Positions 51,274-61,714 of a stretch of DNA of 64,000 nt are shown piece after piece. The DNA is taken from positions 1-64,000 of the forward strand of contig NZ_LZZT01000050.1 in the NCBI RefSeq assembly GCF_014170305.1, written 5' to 3'. This DNA is from Achromobacter sp. UMC71 (GTDB lineage: Bacteria; Pseudomonadota; Gammaproteobacteria; Burkholderiales; Burkholderiaceae_B). The notes under the pieces were generated by a model, which saw nothing but the letters and a program-made list of their open reading frames with translations, was not told the DNA's origin and did no database searches. Within the stretch, counting starts at the first letter, position 1. Every line of letters begins with the position of its first letter. The translations under genes were made by a program, and so were the position numbers.

Positions 51274-53601
51274 ATGGTTGAACTAACCGTCGACGGCAAT
51301 ACGGTAGAAGTGCCCGAGGGCAGCATGGTGATGCATGCGGCCCAGAAAGTCGGGCTTTACGTGCCGCATTTCTGCTACCACAAGAAACTCTCCATCGCGG
51401 CCAACTGCCGCATGTGCCTGGTCGAAGTGGAAAAAGCGCCCAAGGCGCTGCCCGCCTGCGCCACCCCCGTGACGAACGGCATGGTCGTGCACACCTGCTC
51501 CGAGAAGGCGCGCGCCGCTCAGAAGTCGGTGATGGAATTCTTGCTCATCAATCACCCGCTCGACTGCCCGATCTGCGATCAGGGCGGCGAATGCCAGCTG
51601 CAAGACCTGGCCGTGGGTTATGGCGGCTCCGCCTCGCGCTATCAGGAAGAAAAGCGCGTGGTGTTCCACAAGGACCTCGGTCCGCTGGTTTCCGCCGAGG
51701 AAATGAGCCGTTGCATCCACTGCACCCGCTGCGTGCGTTTCGGCCAGGAAATCGCCGGCGTCATGGAACTGGGCATGCTGGGCCGTGGCGAGCATTCCGA
51801 AATCACGTCGTTCGTGGGCCGCTCGATCGAATCCGAGCTCTCGGGCAACATGATCGACATCTGTCCGGTGGGCGCGCTGACCTCCAAGCCCTTCCGCTAC
51901 AGCGCCCGCACCTGGGAACTGGCTCGCCGCCGTTCGGTCAGCCCGCACGACAGCCTGGGCGCCAACCTGGTGGTCCAGGTCAAGGGCGACCGCGTGATGC
52001 GCGTGGTTCCGTTCGAAGACGACGCCGTCAACGAATGCTGGATCAGCGACCGCGACCGCTTCTCGTACGAAGGCCTGAACAGCGAAGACCGCCTGTCCGC
52101 CCCGATGATCAAGGGCGCCGACGGCAAGTGGCAGGAAGCCTCCTGGGCCGACGCGCTGGCCGCCGTGGCACAAGGCCTGTCGCGCGTGCGTGACAGCTTC
52201 GGCGCCGGCCAGATCGGTGCGCTGGCGTCCGAATACGCCACCACTGAAGAATATGCGCTGCTGGGCCGCCTGGTGCGCGCGCTGGGGTCGGAAAACATCG
52301 ACTTCCGCCTGCGCCAGACCGATGCCGCCTTCGACACCGCCCTGACCGGCGCGCCGTGGCTGGGCATGCCCATCGCCGAACTCGACAACCTGGACCGCGT
52401 CTTGGTCGTAGGCTCGTTCCTGCGCAAGGATCACCCGCTGATGGCCCAGCGCCTGCGTCAGGCCGCCAAGCGTGGCACGCAGATCCTGATGGTCGACAGC
52501 GCCGCCGACGATCCCCTGATGCCCGTCACCGGCCGCCTCACCGTGGCGCCGTCCGAACTGCCGCGCGCGCTGGCCGAAGTCGCCGTGGCCCTGGCGCAAG
52601 CCAAGGAAGCGGCCGTGCCGGCCGAATTCGCCTCGGTCACCCCGGGCGAAAACGCCAAGATCATCGCCGCCAGCCTGGCTTCCGGCGCCAATACCGCCGT
52701 GCTGATGGGCAACCTGGCCGTGGCCAGCGCCCAGGCCTCGACCCTGGCCGCCAACGGCCGCGCCGTGGCTGACCTGGCCGGTGGCAAGTTCGGCTTCCTG
52801 ACCTCCGGCGGCAACACCGTCGGCGGTTACCTGGCTGGTGCCGTGCCCGGCAAGGGCGGCAAGAACGCCGCCGCCATGCTGGCCGAGCCCCTCAAGGCCT
52901 ACATCGTGCTGCACGCCGAGCCGCTGCTGGATGCCGACAACGGCCAGCAAGCGATCGCCGCGCTGCGTGGCGCGCAGTTCGCCGTGGCCCTGACGCCTTA
53001 CCGTTCGGCTGCCGCCGAGTGGGCCGACGTCATGCTGCCGGTGGCGCCGTTCACCGAAACCTCGGGCACGTTCGTCAACGCCCAGGGCCTGGCCCAGAGC
53101 TTCAAGGGCACGGTCGCGCCGTTCGGCCAGACCCGTCCGGCCTGGAAGGTCCTGCGCGTGCTGGGCAACGTCCTGCACCTGGCTGGTTTCGACGACGAAA
53201 CCTCCGAATCCGTGCGCGATGCCGCGCTGGCCGGCGGCATCGAAGGCCGCCTGTCCAACGACGTCAAGGCGCCGTTGGGTCTGGGCCAGGCCGTGGCCGG
53301 TCTGGAACGCGTCGCCGACGTGCCGATCTATCGCAGCGATGCGATGGTGCGCCGTTCGGAACCGCTGCAGGCCGCGCCGGCTTCCAAGAAGCCCGCCGCG
53401 CGCATGAACGGCCGCACGCTCACCAGCCTCGGCCTGACCGCCGGCGTCAAGGTGCGCGTGACGGGCGGGCAGGGCGCCATCGAACTCGAAACCGTGCAGG
53501 ACGATGCCGTGGCCGATCGCGCCGTGCGCATTTCCGCAGCGTTTGAAAATACCGCAGCCCTGGGTGGCGCATTTGGTCAACTCAGCGTGGAGCGTGCCTG
53601 A
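51274..53601 (+). CDS. nuoG: NADH-quinone oxidoreductase subunit G
   Basis: A 775-residue subunit with the chain of clusters between NuoF/E and NuoI. N1b ligands are Cys34, 45, 48, 62. N5 uses His94 with Cys98, 101, 107. N4 uses Cys147, 150, 153 and 197. The rest is a molybdopterin-oxidoreductase-like domain without cofactor. It is shorter than the E. coli protein (about 910), as is usual in betaproteobacteria. The stop overlaps the nuoH start by one base. Confidence 0.97.
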   Translation: MVELTVDGNTVEVPEGSMVMHAAQKVGLYVPHFCYHKKLSIAANCRMCLVEVEKAPKALPACATPVTNGMVVHTCSEKARAAQKSVMEFLLINHPLDCPICDQGGECQLQDLAVGYGGSASRYQEEKRVVFHKDLGPLVSAEEMSRCIHCTRCVRFGQEIAGVMELGMLGRGEHSEITSFVGRSIESELSGNMIDICPVGALTSKPFRYSARTWELARRRSVSPHDSLGANLVVQVKGDRVMRVVPFEDDAVNECWISDRDRFSYEGLNSEDRLSAPMIKGADGKWQEASWADALAAVAQGLSRVRDSFGAGQIGALASEYATTEEYALLGRLVRALGSENIDFRLRQTDAAFDTALTGAPWLGMPIAELDNLDRVLVVGSFLRKDHPLMAQRLRQAAKRGTQILMVDSAADDPLMPVTGRLTVAPSELPRALAEVAVALAQAKEAAVPAEFASVTPGENAKIIAASLASGANTAVLMGNLAVASAQASTLAANGRAVADLAGGKFGFLTSGGNTVGGYLAGAVPGKGGKNAAAMLAEPLKAYIVLHAEPLLDADNGQQAIAALRGAQFAVALTPYRSAAAEWADVMLPVAPFTETSGTFVNAQGLAQSFKGTVAPFGQTRPAWKVLRVLGNVLHLAGFDDETSESVRDAALAGGIEGRLSNDVKAPLGLGQAVAGLERVADVPIYRSDAMVRRSEPLQAAPASKKPAARMNGRTLTSLGLTAGVKVRVTGGQGAIELETVQDDAVADRAVRISAAFENTAALGGAFGQLSVERA

Positions 53602-54674
53602 TGGAATGGCTCAATGTTCTTGAAAGCCAGGGTACGGCATTGCTGGGCCCGACGGTCTGGATGGTGCTCTGGACCCTCATCAAGATTGTGATCATCGCCG
53701 TGCCGATCATCCTGTGCGTCGCCTACCTGACGTACTGGGAACGCAAGATGATCGGCGCCATGCACGTGCGCATGGGCCCGAACCGCGTCGGTTTCAAGGG
53801 GCTGCTGCAGCCTTTCGCCGACGTGTTCAAGCTGCTGACCAAGGAAGTCGTGGTCCCCAGCCAGGCCAATAAGGTGCTGTTCATCGTGGCCCCTGTGGTC
53901 ACGCTGATGCCGGCGCTGGCCGCCTGGGCCGTGGTGCCCTTCGGTCCCGACGTCGTGCTGGCCAACGTCAATGCCGGCCTGTTGTACATCATGGCCATCA
54001 CGTCCATCGGCGTGTACGGTGTGATCGTCGCCGGCTGGGCTTCGAACTCCAAGTACGCGTTCCTGGGCGCCCTGCGCGCTTCGGCGCAGATGCTGTCGTA
54101 TGAACTGGCCATCGGCTTCGTGCTGGTGACGGTGCTGCTGGTGTCCGGCAGCCTGAACATGTCCGAAATCGTGCATGTGCAGAACCGCGGCTGGTTCGCC
54201 GACAAGGGCCTGACGTTCCTGTCCTGGAACTGGCTGCCGCTGTTGCCGCTGTTCGTGATCTACGTGATTTCGGCCGTGGCCGAAACCAACCGCCACCCGT
54301 TCGACGTGGTGGAAGGCGAATCCGAAATCGTGGCCGGCCACATGGTCGAATACTCGGGTATGGCCTTCGCCCTGTTCTTCCTGGGTGAATACGCCAACAT
54401 GATCCTGCTGTCCTGCATGGCATCGATCATGTTCCTGGGCGGCTGGGCTTCGCCGATCGATATCGCGCCGCTGACCTGGATTCCGGGTTGGATCTGGCTG
54501 GGTCTCAAGACGTTCTTCGTGGTCTCGTTGTTCGTGTGGTTCCGGGCGTCGTTCCCGCGCTACCGCTACGACCAGATCATGCGTTTGGGTTGGAAAATCT
54601 TCATCCCGCTGACCGGCGTTTGGCTGGTCGTGGTGGCGATCTGGATGCAGACGCCCTGGAACATTTGGCGCTAA
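53601..54674 (+). CDS. nuoH: NADH-quinone oxidoreductase subunit H
   Basis: A 357-residue membrane subunit with about eight helices that docks the quinone-binding arm. Family segments are [18 protein letters not shown] near residues 48-65, and [20 protein letters not shown] with the conserved acidic residues near 228-247. It ends with the C-terminal helix before NIWR. Confidence 0.97.
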   Translation: MEWLNVLESQGTALLGPTVWMVLWTLIKIVIIAVPIILCVAYLTYWERKMIGAMHVRMGPNRVGFKGLLQPFADVFKLLTKEVVVPSQANKVLFIVAPVVTLMPALAAWAVVPFGPDVVLANVNAGLLYIMAITSIGVYGVIVAGWASNSKYAFLGALRASAQMLSYELAIGFVLVTVLLVSGSLNMSEIVHVQNRGWFADKGLTFLSWNWLPLLPLFVIYVISAVAETNRHPFDVVEGESEIVAGHMVEYSGMAFALFFLGEYANMILLSCMASIMFLGGWASPIDIAPLTWIPGWIWLGLKTFFVVSLFVWFRASFPRYRYDQIMRLGWKIFIPLTGVWLVVVAIWMQTPWNIWR

Positions 54675-54695
54675 GCCGCCAGGCAGAGGCAGGAT

Positions 54696-55184
54696 ATGGA
54701 AGCGATCAAAGATTTCTTCGGCAGCTTGATGCTGGCCGAACTGCTCAAGGGCATGCGCCTGACGGGCAAGTACTTCTTCAAGCGCAAGGTCACCTTGCGC
54801 TACCCGCAGGAAAAAACGCCGACGTCGGCGCGTTTCCGCGGCCTGCACGCGCTGCGTCGCTACCCCAACGGGGAAGAGCGCTGCATCGCGTGCAAACTGT
54901 GTGAAGCCGTGTGCCCCGCGCTGGCCATCACCATCGAGTCGGACCAGCGCGATGACGGCACCCGCCGCACCACGCGTTACGACATCGACCTGACCAAGTG
55001 CATTTTCTGCGGCTTCTGTGAGGAAAGCTGCCCCGTGGACTCGATCGTGGAAACCCATATCCACGAATACCACGGTGAAAAGCGCGGCGACCTGTATTTC
55101 ACCAAAGACATGCTGCTCGCCGTGGGCGACCGCTACGAAGCCGACATCGCCCGCCGCCGGGCCGAAGACGCTCCCTACCGTTGA
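54696..55184 (+). CDS. nuoI: NADH-quinone oxidoreductase subunit I
   Basis: A 162-residue subunit with two [4Fe-4S] clusters, N6a and N6b. Ligands are [11 protein letters not shown] (Cys63, 66, 69, 73) and [11 protein letters not shown] (Cys102, 105, 108, 112), each with the final proline of the ferredoxin motif. It links NuoG to NuoB. GGCAGAGGCAGGA upstream supplies the ribosome site. Confidence 0.97.
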   Translation: MEAIKDFFGSLMLAELLKGMRLTGKYFFKRKVTLRYPQEKTPTSARFRGLHALRRYPNGEERCIACKLCEAVCPALAITIESDQRDDGTRRTTRYDIDLTKCIFCGFCEESCPVDSIVETHIHEYHGEKRGDLYFTKDMLLAVGDRYEADIARRRAEDAPYR

Positions 55185-55201
55185 GCCCAGGGTCCTGATC
55201 C

Positions 55202-55861
55202 ATGACTTTTACCACTGTCCTGTTTTACATACTGGCCGCCGTGCTGGTGATCGCGGCGTTCCGCGTGATCACCGCGCGCAGCCCGGTCACCGCGGTCCTG
55301 CACCTGATCCTGGCGTTCAGCAACGCGGCCATGCTGTGGATGCTGCTGGGCGCCGAGTTCCTTGCGCTGCTGCTGGTGCTGGTATACGTGGGCGCCGTGA
55401 TGGTGCTCTTCCTGTTCGTCGTCATGATGCTGGACATCCGCATGGATGCCCTGCGCCAAGGCATGAAGACCTACCTGCCGCTGGGCCTGATCATCGGCCT
55501 GGTCATGGTGCTGGAAATGGCTTTCGTGCTGGGTTCGACCTGGTACGGCTCGGGCCCGCAGGCCCCGGTTGCCGGCGACTACAACAACGCCCGCGCGCTC
55601 GGTGAAGCGATGTACACGCAGTACATCTACGCCATCGAAGTCGGCGCCGCGCTGCTGCTGGTCGGCATGGTCGCCGCCATCGCGCTGACTCTGCGCCGCC
55701 GCCGCGACGTCAAGTACAACGACCCGGTTGCCGCCGTCCGCGTGCGCTCGAAGGATCGCTTCCGCATGGTGAGCATGCCCGCCCAGAGCGAGCGCGCCCA
55801 GGCCAAGAACGGCGCCGCTGCCGCGCCCGCCGCCTCCGCGCCCCAAGGAGAAAAACAATGA
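55202..55861 (+). CDS. nuoJ: NADH-quinone oxidoreductase subunit J
   Basis: A 219-residue membrane subunit with five helices. The helix with the conserved pi-bulge region ([20 protein letters not shown]) is near residues 58-77. The C-terminal tail of about 45 residues is rich in Ala and charged residues (ending [12 protein letters not shown]) and is longer than in E. coli. It overlaps nuoK by four bases. Confidence 0.96.
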   Translation: MTFTTVLFYILAAVLVIAAFRVITARSPVTAVLHLILAFSNAAMLWMLLGAEFLALLLVLVYVGAVMVLFLFVVMMLDIRMDALRQGMKTYLPLGLIIGLVMVLEMAFVLGSTWYGSGPQAPVAGDYNNARALGEAMYTQYIYAIEVGAALLLVGMVAAIALTLRRRRDVKYNDPVAAVRVRSKDRFRMVSMPAQSERAQAKNGAAAAPAASAPQGEKQ

Positions 55862-56166
55862 CGCTGACGCTGGCCCACTATCTGATCCTCGGGGCGATCC
55901 TGTTCGCCATCGGGATCTTCGGCATCTTCCTGAACCGCCGCAACCTGATCATTCTCCTGATGTCCATCGAGCTGGTGCTCCTGGCCGTCAATATGAACTT
56001 CGTGGCGTTCTCCAGCTGGTTCGGCGACACCGCCGGCCAGGTGTTCGTGTTCTTCATCCTGACCGTGGCCGCCGCCGAAGCGGCGATCGGCCTGGCCATC
56101 CTGGTGCTGCTATTCCGCAACCTGAACACGATCAACGTTGACGATCTCGATCGCCTGAAGGGCTGA
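55858..56166 (+). CDS. nuoK: NADH-quinone oxidoreductase subunit K
   Basis: A 102-residue membrane subunit with three helices, related to MrpC. The two conserved glutamates are seen in [18 protein letters not shown] and [14 protein letters not shown], at about residues 36 and 72, and belong to the proton path. The start overlaps the nuoJ stop as ATGA. Confidence 0.97.
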   Translation: MTLTLAHYLILGAILFAIGIFGIFLNRRNLIILLMSIELVLLAVNMNFVAFSSWFGDTAGQVFVFFILTVAAAEAAIGLAILVLLFRNLNTINVDDLDRLKG

Positions 56167-56183
56167 CGGGGTATTGGAAGAAA

Positions 56184-58205
56184 ATGTCTAGCTCACCCAA
56201 TCTCTACCTGCTCATCGCGCTGGCGCCGCTGGCCGGAGCAATCCTCGCGGGCCTTTTCGGCACCGGCTTCCTGGGCCGTCCCATCGGCCGCCGCGCCTCG
56301 CACGTCATCACCATCCTGGGCGTGCTCATCTCCGCCATCGGTTCGGTGGTGGTGCTGGGCGACGTGCTCAACGGACTGCGCTTCGACGGCGCGGTCTACA
56401 CCTGGAGCCTGATCGGCCAGACCAAGCTGGAAATCGGCTTCCTGATCGATCCGCTGTCGGCCATGATGATGGTCGTGGTGACCTCCGTGTCGCTGATGGT
56501 GCACATCTACACCATCGGCTACATGGCGGATGATCCTGGCTACCAGCGCTTCTTCTCGTACATCTCGCTGTTCACGTTCTCCATGCTGATGCTGGTGATG
56601 TCGAACAACATGGTGCAGCTGTTCTTCGGCTGGGAAGCGGTGGGCCTGGTGTCGTACTTGCTGATCGGCTTCTGGTACACCCGCCCGACGGCGATCTTCG
56701 CCAACATGAAGGCGTTCCTGATCAACCGTGTCGGCGACTTCGGCTTCGTGCTGGGCATCGGCCTGCTGTTCGCGTATGCCGGCACCATGCACTACGGCGA
56801 AGTCTTCGCCCAGGCCGACAAGCTGGCCACGCTGACGCTGCCCGGCTCGGACTGGATGCTGCTGACCGTGGCCTGCATCTGCCTGTTCATCGGTGCCATG
56901 GGCAAGTCGGCGCAGGTTCCCCTGCACGCCTGGCTGCCTGACTCGATGGAAGGCCCGACCCCGATCTCCGCGCTGATCCACGCCGCCACCATGGTGACGG
57001 CCGGCATCTTCATGGTCGCCCGTTTCTCGCCGCTGTTTGAACTGTCGGACGTGGCGCTGTCCTTCATCATCGTGATCGGCGCCATCGGCGCGCTGTTCCT
57101 GGGCATCCTAGGCATCATCCAGACCGACATCAAGCGCGTGGTCGCGTATTCCACGCTCTCGCAACTGGGCTACATGACTGTCGCCCTGGGCGCGTCGGCC
57201 TACTCGGTGGCGATCTTCCACCTGATGACCCATGCGTTCTTCAAGGCGCTGCTGTTCCTGGGCGCCGGGTCGGTCATCATCGGCATGCACCACGACCAGG
57301 ACATCCGCAACATGGGCGGCCTGCGCAAGTACATGCCCATCACCTGGATCACCTTCCTGCTGGGTACGCTGGCCCTGGTCGGTACGCCGTTCTTCTCGGG
57401 TTTTTACTCGAAGGAACACATCATCGAGGCCGCCGGCGCCGCCCACGTCTGGGGCGCAAGCTTCGCTTACTACGCCACGCTGATCGGCGTGTTCGTGACC
57501 TCGCTGTACTCGTTCCGCGTCTACTTCCTGGTCTTCCACGGCAAGGAACGCTTCGACACCAGCGACCACGGCCATGGCCACGGCCACGACGACCACGGTC
57601 ATGACGACCACGGCCATCACGGCGGTAAGCCGCATGAGTCGCCCTGGGTCGTGACCCTGCCGCTCATCCTGCTCGCGATCCCGTCGGTGCTGGTGGGCGC
57701 CTGGGCTGTCGATCCCATGCTGTTCGGCAAGTTCTTCAACGGCGTGATCACGGTGCTGCCGCAGCATCCCGCCATGCACGAGCTGCATGAAGAATGGCAC
57801 GGCTGGGTGGCCTTCGGCCTGCACGCCTTCCAGACCCTGCCGTTCTGGCTGGTTGTCGCCGGCGCGGTTATCGCCTGGTACTGCTACCTGATCAATCCGA
57901 AGGTGCCGGCCGCGATCAAGTCGAGCCTGTCGGGCGTGAACAAGGTGCTTGAAAACAAGTACTACGTCGACTGGGTCAACGAGCAGATCATCGCGCGCGG
58001 CCTGCGCTGCCTGGGCCGTGGCCTGTGGCAGACCGGCGACCGCGGCATCATCGATGGCTTCCTGATCAACGGTAGCGCCCGCGTGGTGGGCTGGGTGGCT
58101 GCGATCAGCCGTCACCTGCAGTCCGGCTTCATCTATCACTACGCGTTCGCGATGATCATCGGCATCATGGCGCTGGTGACTTTCTTTGTGCTGATTCCCC
58201 AATGA
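56184..58205 (+). CDS. nuoL: NADH-quinone oxidoreductase subunit L
   Basis: A 673-residue antiporter-like proton channel with 16 helices and the long lateral C-terminal helix. Core signatures are FFGWEAVGLVSYLLIGFW near 147-164 with the conserved glutamate, and GKSAQVPLHAWLPDSMEGPTPISALIHAATMV near 237-268 with key lysine and histidines. Between helices lies a histidine-rich loop, HGHGHGHDDHGHDDHGHHGG, at about 462-482. The stop overlaps the nuoM start. Confidence 0.97.
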   Translation: MSSSPNLYLLIALAPLAGAILAGLFGTGFLGRPIGRRASHVITILGVLISAIGSVVVLGDVLNGLRFDGAVYTWSLIGQTKLEIGFLIDPLSAMMMVVVTSVSLMVHIYTIGYMADDPGYQRFFSYISLFTFSMLMLVMSNNMVQLFFGWEAVGLVSYLLIGFWYTRPTAIFANMKAFLINRVGDFGFVLGIGLLFAYAGTMHYGEVFAQADKLATLTLPGSDWMLLTVACICLFIGAMGKSAQVPLHAWLPDSMEGPTPISALIHAATMVTAGIFMVARFSPLFELSDVALSFIIVIGAIGALFLGILGIIQTDIKRVVAYSTLSQLGYMTVALGASAYSVAIFHLMTHAFFKALLFLGAGSVIIGMHHDQDIRNMGGLRKYMPITWITFLLGTLALVGTPFFSGFYSKEHIIEAAGAAHVWGASFAYYATLIGVFVTSLYSFRVYFLVFHGKERFDTSDHGHGHGHDDHGHDDHGHHGGKPHESPWVVTLPLILLAIPSVLVGAWAVDPMLFGKFFNGVITVLPQHPAMHELHEEWHGWVAFGLHAFQTLPFWLVVAGAVIAWYCYLINPKVPAAIKSSLSGVNKVLENKYYVDWVNEQIIARGLRCLGRGLWQTGDRGIIDGFLINGSARVVGWVAAISRHLQSGFIYHYAFAMIIGIMALVTFFVLIPQ

Positions 58206-59704
58206 TGGCAAGCGAGATGGCATCCAACACTTTCCCCTGGCTCACGCTTGCGATCTTTGTCCCGATCGTATTCGGCCTGCTGGTGCTGGCGGTGGGCCGT
58301 GACGACCGTCCCGGTCTGACGCGCGGCCTGTCGCTGATCGGCTCGATCGCCGGCTTCCTCGTCACGATCCCGCTGTACACCGGATTCGACTCCAAGACGG
58401 CTGCCATGCAGTTCGTCGAGAAGACCTCCTGGATCGAAGCCTTCAACGTCAATTACCACCTGGGCATTGACGGCATTTCGCTATGGTTCGTGCTCCTGAC
58501 AGCGTTCATCACCATCATCGTGGTGCTGGCCGGCTGGGAAGTCATCACCAGCCGCGTGGCGCAGTACATGGCCGCCTTCCTGATCCTGTCGGGTCTGATG
58601 GTGGGCGTGTTCGCCGCGCTGGACGGCATGCTGTTCTATGTGTTCTTCGAAGCCACGCTGATCCCGATGTACATCATCATCGGCGTCTGGGGCGGACCGA
58701 ACCGCGTCTATGCGGCGTTCAAGTTCTTCCTGTACACGCTGATGGGCTCGCTGCTGACCCTGGTCGCGTTCATCTACCTGTGGCACGCCTCGGGTGGTTC
58801 GTTCGACATCCTGACCTGGCAGCAGACCAAGCTGGGCTACACCCCGCAGATCCTGATCTTCGTGGCGTTGCTGGCGGCGTTCGCGGTCAAGGTGCCGATG
58901 TGGCCGGTGCACACCTGGTTGCCCGACGCCCACGTCGAGGCGCCCACGGGCGGCTCCATCGTGCTGGCCGCGATCATGCTGAAGCTGGGCGCCTACGGTT
59001 TCCTGCGTTTCTCGCTGCCGATCGCGCCCGACGCCTCGCACAGCCTGGCCGGCATGATGATCACGCTGTCGTTGATCGCGGTGATCTACATCGGCCTGGT
59101 CGCGATCGTCCAGGACGACATGAAAAAGCTGGTGGCTTATTCGTCGGTCGCCCACATGGGCTTCGTGACCCTGGGCTTCTTCATCTTCAATACGGCCGGC
59201 GTCGAAGGCGCCATCGTGCAGATGATCTCGCACGGTTTCGTGTCGGGCGCCATGTTCATGTGTATCGGGGTGCTCTACGACCGCATGCACTCGCGCCGCA
59301 TCGCCGACTACGGCGGCGTGGTCAACGTCATGCCGCGTTTCGCCACGTTCTTCATCCTGTTCTCCATGGCCAATAGCGGCCTGCCGGCCACCAGCGGTTT
59401 CGTCGGCGAGTTCATGGTGATCATGGGCGCGGTCGAGCACAACTTCTGGATCGGCCTGCTTGCCGCAACCGCCCTGATCCTGGGTGCGTCGTATTCGCTG
59501 TGGATGGTCAAGCGGGTTGTCCTGGGCGACATCGCCAACGACCACGTCCGCGAACTGACCGATATCAACCGCCGCGAATTCGTGATTCTTGGCGTGATGG
59601 CGATCGCCGTGTTGTACATGGGGATCTATCCCAAGCCCTTCACCGACGTGATGCACGTGTCGGTCGAGGCCCTGCTGCAACACGTTGCCGTCTCGAAACT
59701 GTAA
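58202..59704 (+). CDS. nuoM: NADH-quinone oxidoreductase subunit M
   Basis: A 500-residue antiporter-like proton-pumping subunit with 14 helices. FYVFFEATLIPMYIIIGVWGG, with the helix-5 glutamate, is near residues 143-163. VKVPMWPVHTWLPDAHVEAPTGGSIVLAAIMLK, near 227-259, carries the channel lysine and histidines. It is coupled to nuoL (ATGA) with a second ATG directly after. Confidence 0.97.
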   Translation: MMASEMASNTFPWLTLAIFVPIVFGLLVLAVGRDDRPGLTRGLSLIGSIAGFLVTIPLYTGFDSKTAAMQFVEKTSWIEAFNVNYHLGIDGISLWFVLLTAFITIIVVLAGWEVITSRVAQYMAAFLILSGLMVGVFAALDGMLFYVFFEATLIPMYIIIGVWGGPNRVYAAFKFFLYTLMGSLLTLVAFIYLWHASGGSFDILTWQQTKLGYTPQILIFVALLAAFAVKVPMWPVHTWLPDAHVEAPTGGSIVLAAIMLKLGAYGFLRFSLPIAPDASHSLAGMMITLSLIAVIYIGLVAIVQDDMKKLVAYSSVAHMGFVTLGFFIFNTAGVEGAIVQMISHGFVSGAMFMCIGVLYDRMHSRRIADYGGVVNVMPRFATFFILFSMANSGLPATSGFVGEFMVIMGAVEHNFWIGLLAATALILGASYSLWMVKRVVLGDIANDHVRELTDINRREFVILGVMAIAVLYMGIYPKPFTDVMHVSVEALLQHVAVSKL

Positions 59705-59713
59705 GACAAGACA

Positions 59714-61198
59714 ATGATGCAATCCCAAATCGATTTCGCCCTGGCGACGCCGGAAATCCTTCTGCTGATTTTCGGCCTGGCTATCCTGCTCGTCGACGCG
59801 GTCAGCAATCACCCCGAGCGCAAGCCGACGTTCCTGCTGACCCTGCTCGCCTTGGGCGTGCTGACCGTCGTGTCGGTCGTCCAATGGAAGAACGGCGTTG
59901 CCGGTTCGACCTTCAACGGCCTGTACGTCACCGACGAACTGTCGCATCTGCTGAAGATCGCCTCGTACATCGCCGTGGCCGTCACGCTGGTCTACGGCCG
60001 GGTCTACGCCCAGTTGCGCGACATGCTCAAGGGCGGTGAACTCTACGTCCTGACGCTGTTTGCCCTGTTGGGCCAGATGGTCATGATCTCCTCCGGGAAC
60101 CTGATCTCGATCTACCTGGGCCTGGAACTGATGTCCCTGGCGCTGTACGCGCTGATCGCCCTGCGCCGCGACAACGTCGTGGCCACCGAAGCCGCCATGA
60201 AGTACTTCGTGCTGGGCGCGCTGGCCTCCGGTTTCCTGCTGTACGGTATGTCGATGGTCTACGGCGCCACGGGCCATCTGGACCTGGCTGAAGTCTCCAA
60301 GGTCATCGCCGCCGGCAAGGCCGAGAAGCTGGCCCTGGTGTTCGGCATCGTGTTCCTGGTGTCGGGTCTGGCATTCAAGCTGGGCGCCGTGCCGTTCCAC
60401 ATGTGGGTGCCGGACGTCTACCAGGGTTCGCCCACGGCGGTGACGCTGATCCTGGGCGGCGCGCCCAAGCTGGCGGCCTTTGCCATCACGCTGCGCCTCT
60501 TGGTCGACGGCCTGCACGGCCTGGCCGCCGACTGGCAGCCGATGCTGATGATCCTGGCGGTGTTGTCGCTGGCCATCGGTAACCTGACCGCCATCGCGCA
60601 GACCAACTTCAAGCGCATGCTGGCTTATTCGACCATCTCGCACATGGGCTTCGTGCTGCTGGGCCTGATGTCGGGTTCGGTCGCGGGCAAGCCGGAACTG
60701 GCCTCGTCCGCCTACGGCGCGTCGCTGTTCTACATGCTGACCTATGTGCTGACCACGCTGGCCAGCTTCGGCATCGTGTTGCTGCTGTCGCGCCAGGGTT
60801 TCGAGTGCGAGCACATCGACGACCTGAAGGGCCTGAACCGCCGCAGCCCGTGGCATGCCGCCATCGTGCTGCTGCTGATGTTCTCGCTGGCCGGCATTCC
60901 GCCGCTGGTGGGCTTCTATGCCAAGCTGGCCGTGCTGCAGGCCCTGATCAGCGCCGGTCACGTCACGCTGGCCGTGGTCGCGGTGATGTTCTCGCTGATC
61001 GGCGCGTTCTACTACCTGCGCGTGGTCAAGGTCGTGTACTTCGACGAACCCGCGGCCGATGCGGCCCCGATGGCGGCTACCTGCGGCCAGCGCGGCGTGC
61101 TGTCGGTCAACGGCCTGTTGATCCTGGTACTGGGCCTGCTGCCGGGCGGCCTGATGGCCCTGTGCGTGCAGGCCATCCGCAGCTCGCTCAGCCTGTAA
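59714..61198 (+). CDS. nuoN: NADH-quinone oxidoreductase subunit N
   Basis: A 494-residue antiporter-like subunit with 14 helices, the proton channel nearest the quinone module. [21 protein letters not shown] near 135-155 holds the conserved glutamate. [27 protein letters not shown] near 222-248 holds the channel lysine and histidine. It is the last complex I gene of the operon and lies 9 bp after nuoM. Confidence 0.97.
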   Translation: MMQSQIDFALATPEILLLIFGLAILLVDAVSNHPERKPTFLLTLLALGVLTVVSVVQWKNGVAGSTFNGLYVTDELSHLLKIASYIAVAVTLVYGRVYAQLRDMLKGGELYVLTLFALLGQMVMISSGNLISIYLGLELMSLALYALIALRRDNVVATEAAMKYFVLGALASGFLLYGMSMVYGATGHLDLAEVSKVIAAGKAEKLALVFGIVFLVSGLAFKLGAVPFHMWVPDVYQGSPTAVTLILGGAPKLAAFAITLRLLVDGLHGLAADWQPMLMILAVLSLAIGNLTAIAQTNFKRMLAYSTISHMGFVLLGLMSGSVAGKPELASSAYGASLFYMLTYVLTTLASFGIVLLLSRQGFECEHIDDLKGLNRRSPWHAAIVLLLMFSLAGIPPLVGFYAKLAVLQALISAGHVTLAVVAVMFSLIGAFYYLRVVKVVYFDEPAADAAPMAATCGQRGVLSVNGLLILVLGLLPGGLMALCVQAIRSSLSL

Positions 61199-61210
61199 GC
61201 GAACCGGGCC

Positions 61211-61540
61211 ATGAACCAGACCTTGGCGGTATGGCTCCTGATCGCGCTGGCGCTTGTCAGCGCGAACCTGCCTTTCCTGACGGAGCGCGTATTCGCCGTG
61301 CTGCCCTGGAAGCAGGGCGACGGAGCCGCCGTCAAACCGTTCTGGATGCGCCTGATCGAAGTGCTGGTGTTCTACCTGATCGTGGGCGCCCTGGGTTTCA
61401 CGTTCGAGTCCACGCTGGGCAACCGCTTCGCGCAGACCTGGGAGTTCTACGCCATCACCCTGAGCCTGTACCTGGTGCTGGCTTATCCGGGGTTCGTGTA
61501 CCGGTATCTGTTTAAGCGCCATCCGCGCCTGCGGGCCTGA
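61211..61540 (+). CDS. DUF2818 family membrane protein
   Basis: A 109-residue protein with three or four membrane helices (residues about 5-30, 50-70, 78-100). The N-terminal pattern NQTLAVWLLIALALVSANLPFLTERVF matches the DUF2818 family, which follows nuoN in many betaproteobacteria. It lies 12 bp after nuoN, before the operon terminator, so it is cotranscribed and may assist complex I assembly or stability. No function has been proven for the family to my knowledge. Confidence 0.88.
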   Translation: MNQTLAVWLLIALALVSANLPFLTERVFAVLPWKQGDGAAVKPFWMRLIEVLVFYLIVGALGFTFESTLGNRFAQTWEFYAITLSLYLVLAYPGFVYRYLFKRHPRLRA

Positions 61541-61573
61541 GTGCGTCACCGGCACACGCGCAGAACACACCAG

Positions 61574-61595
61574 ACGCCCCGCCAGGGGCGTTTTT
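61574..61595 (+). terminator. Rho-independent terminator of the nuo operon
   Basis: A 7-bp stem, ACGCCCC at 61574-61580 and GGGGCGT at 61585-61591, with loop GCCA runs into TTTTT. It lies 33 bp after the DUF2818 stop. Confidence 0.88.
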
Positions 61596-61714
61596 CATGG
61601 CCCTACGCGTGGCTCCGAGTCGAAGATTTCGGCATAATCTTGTCACCGTGAGGCGTCATTGGCACCCGCCTCGGGGGCCACATTCTTATCGGGTTGAATC
61701 GGCTGGAGGTAGAC

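Noticed and set aside
58481-61570. Minus-strand open frame of 1029 codons opposite nuoM and nuoN
   Set aside because: The sense frames are clear complex I subunits, and the antisense translation is compositionally biased (Gln, His, Arg, Asp) without domains.
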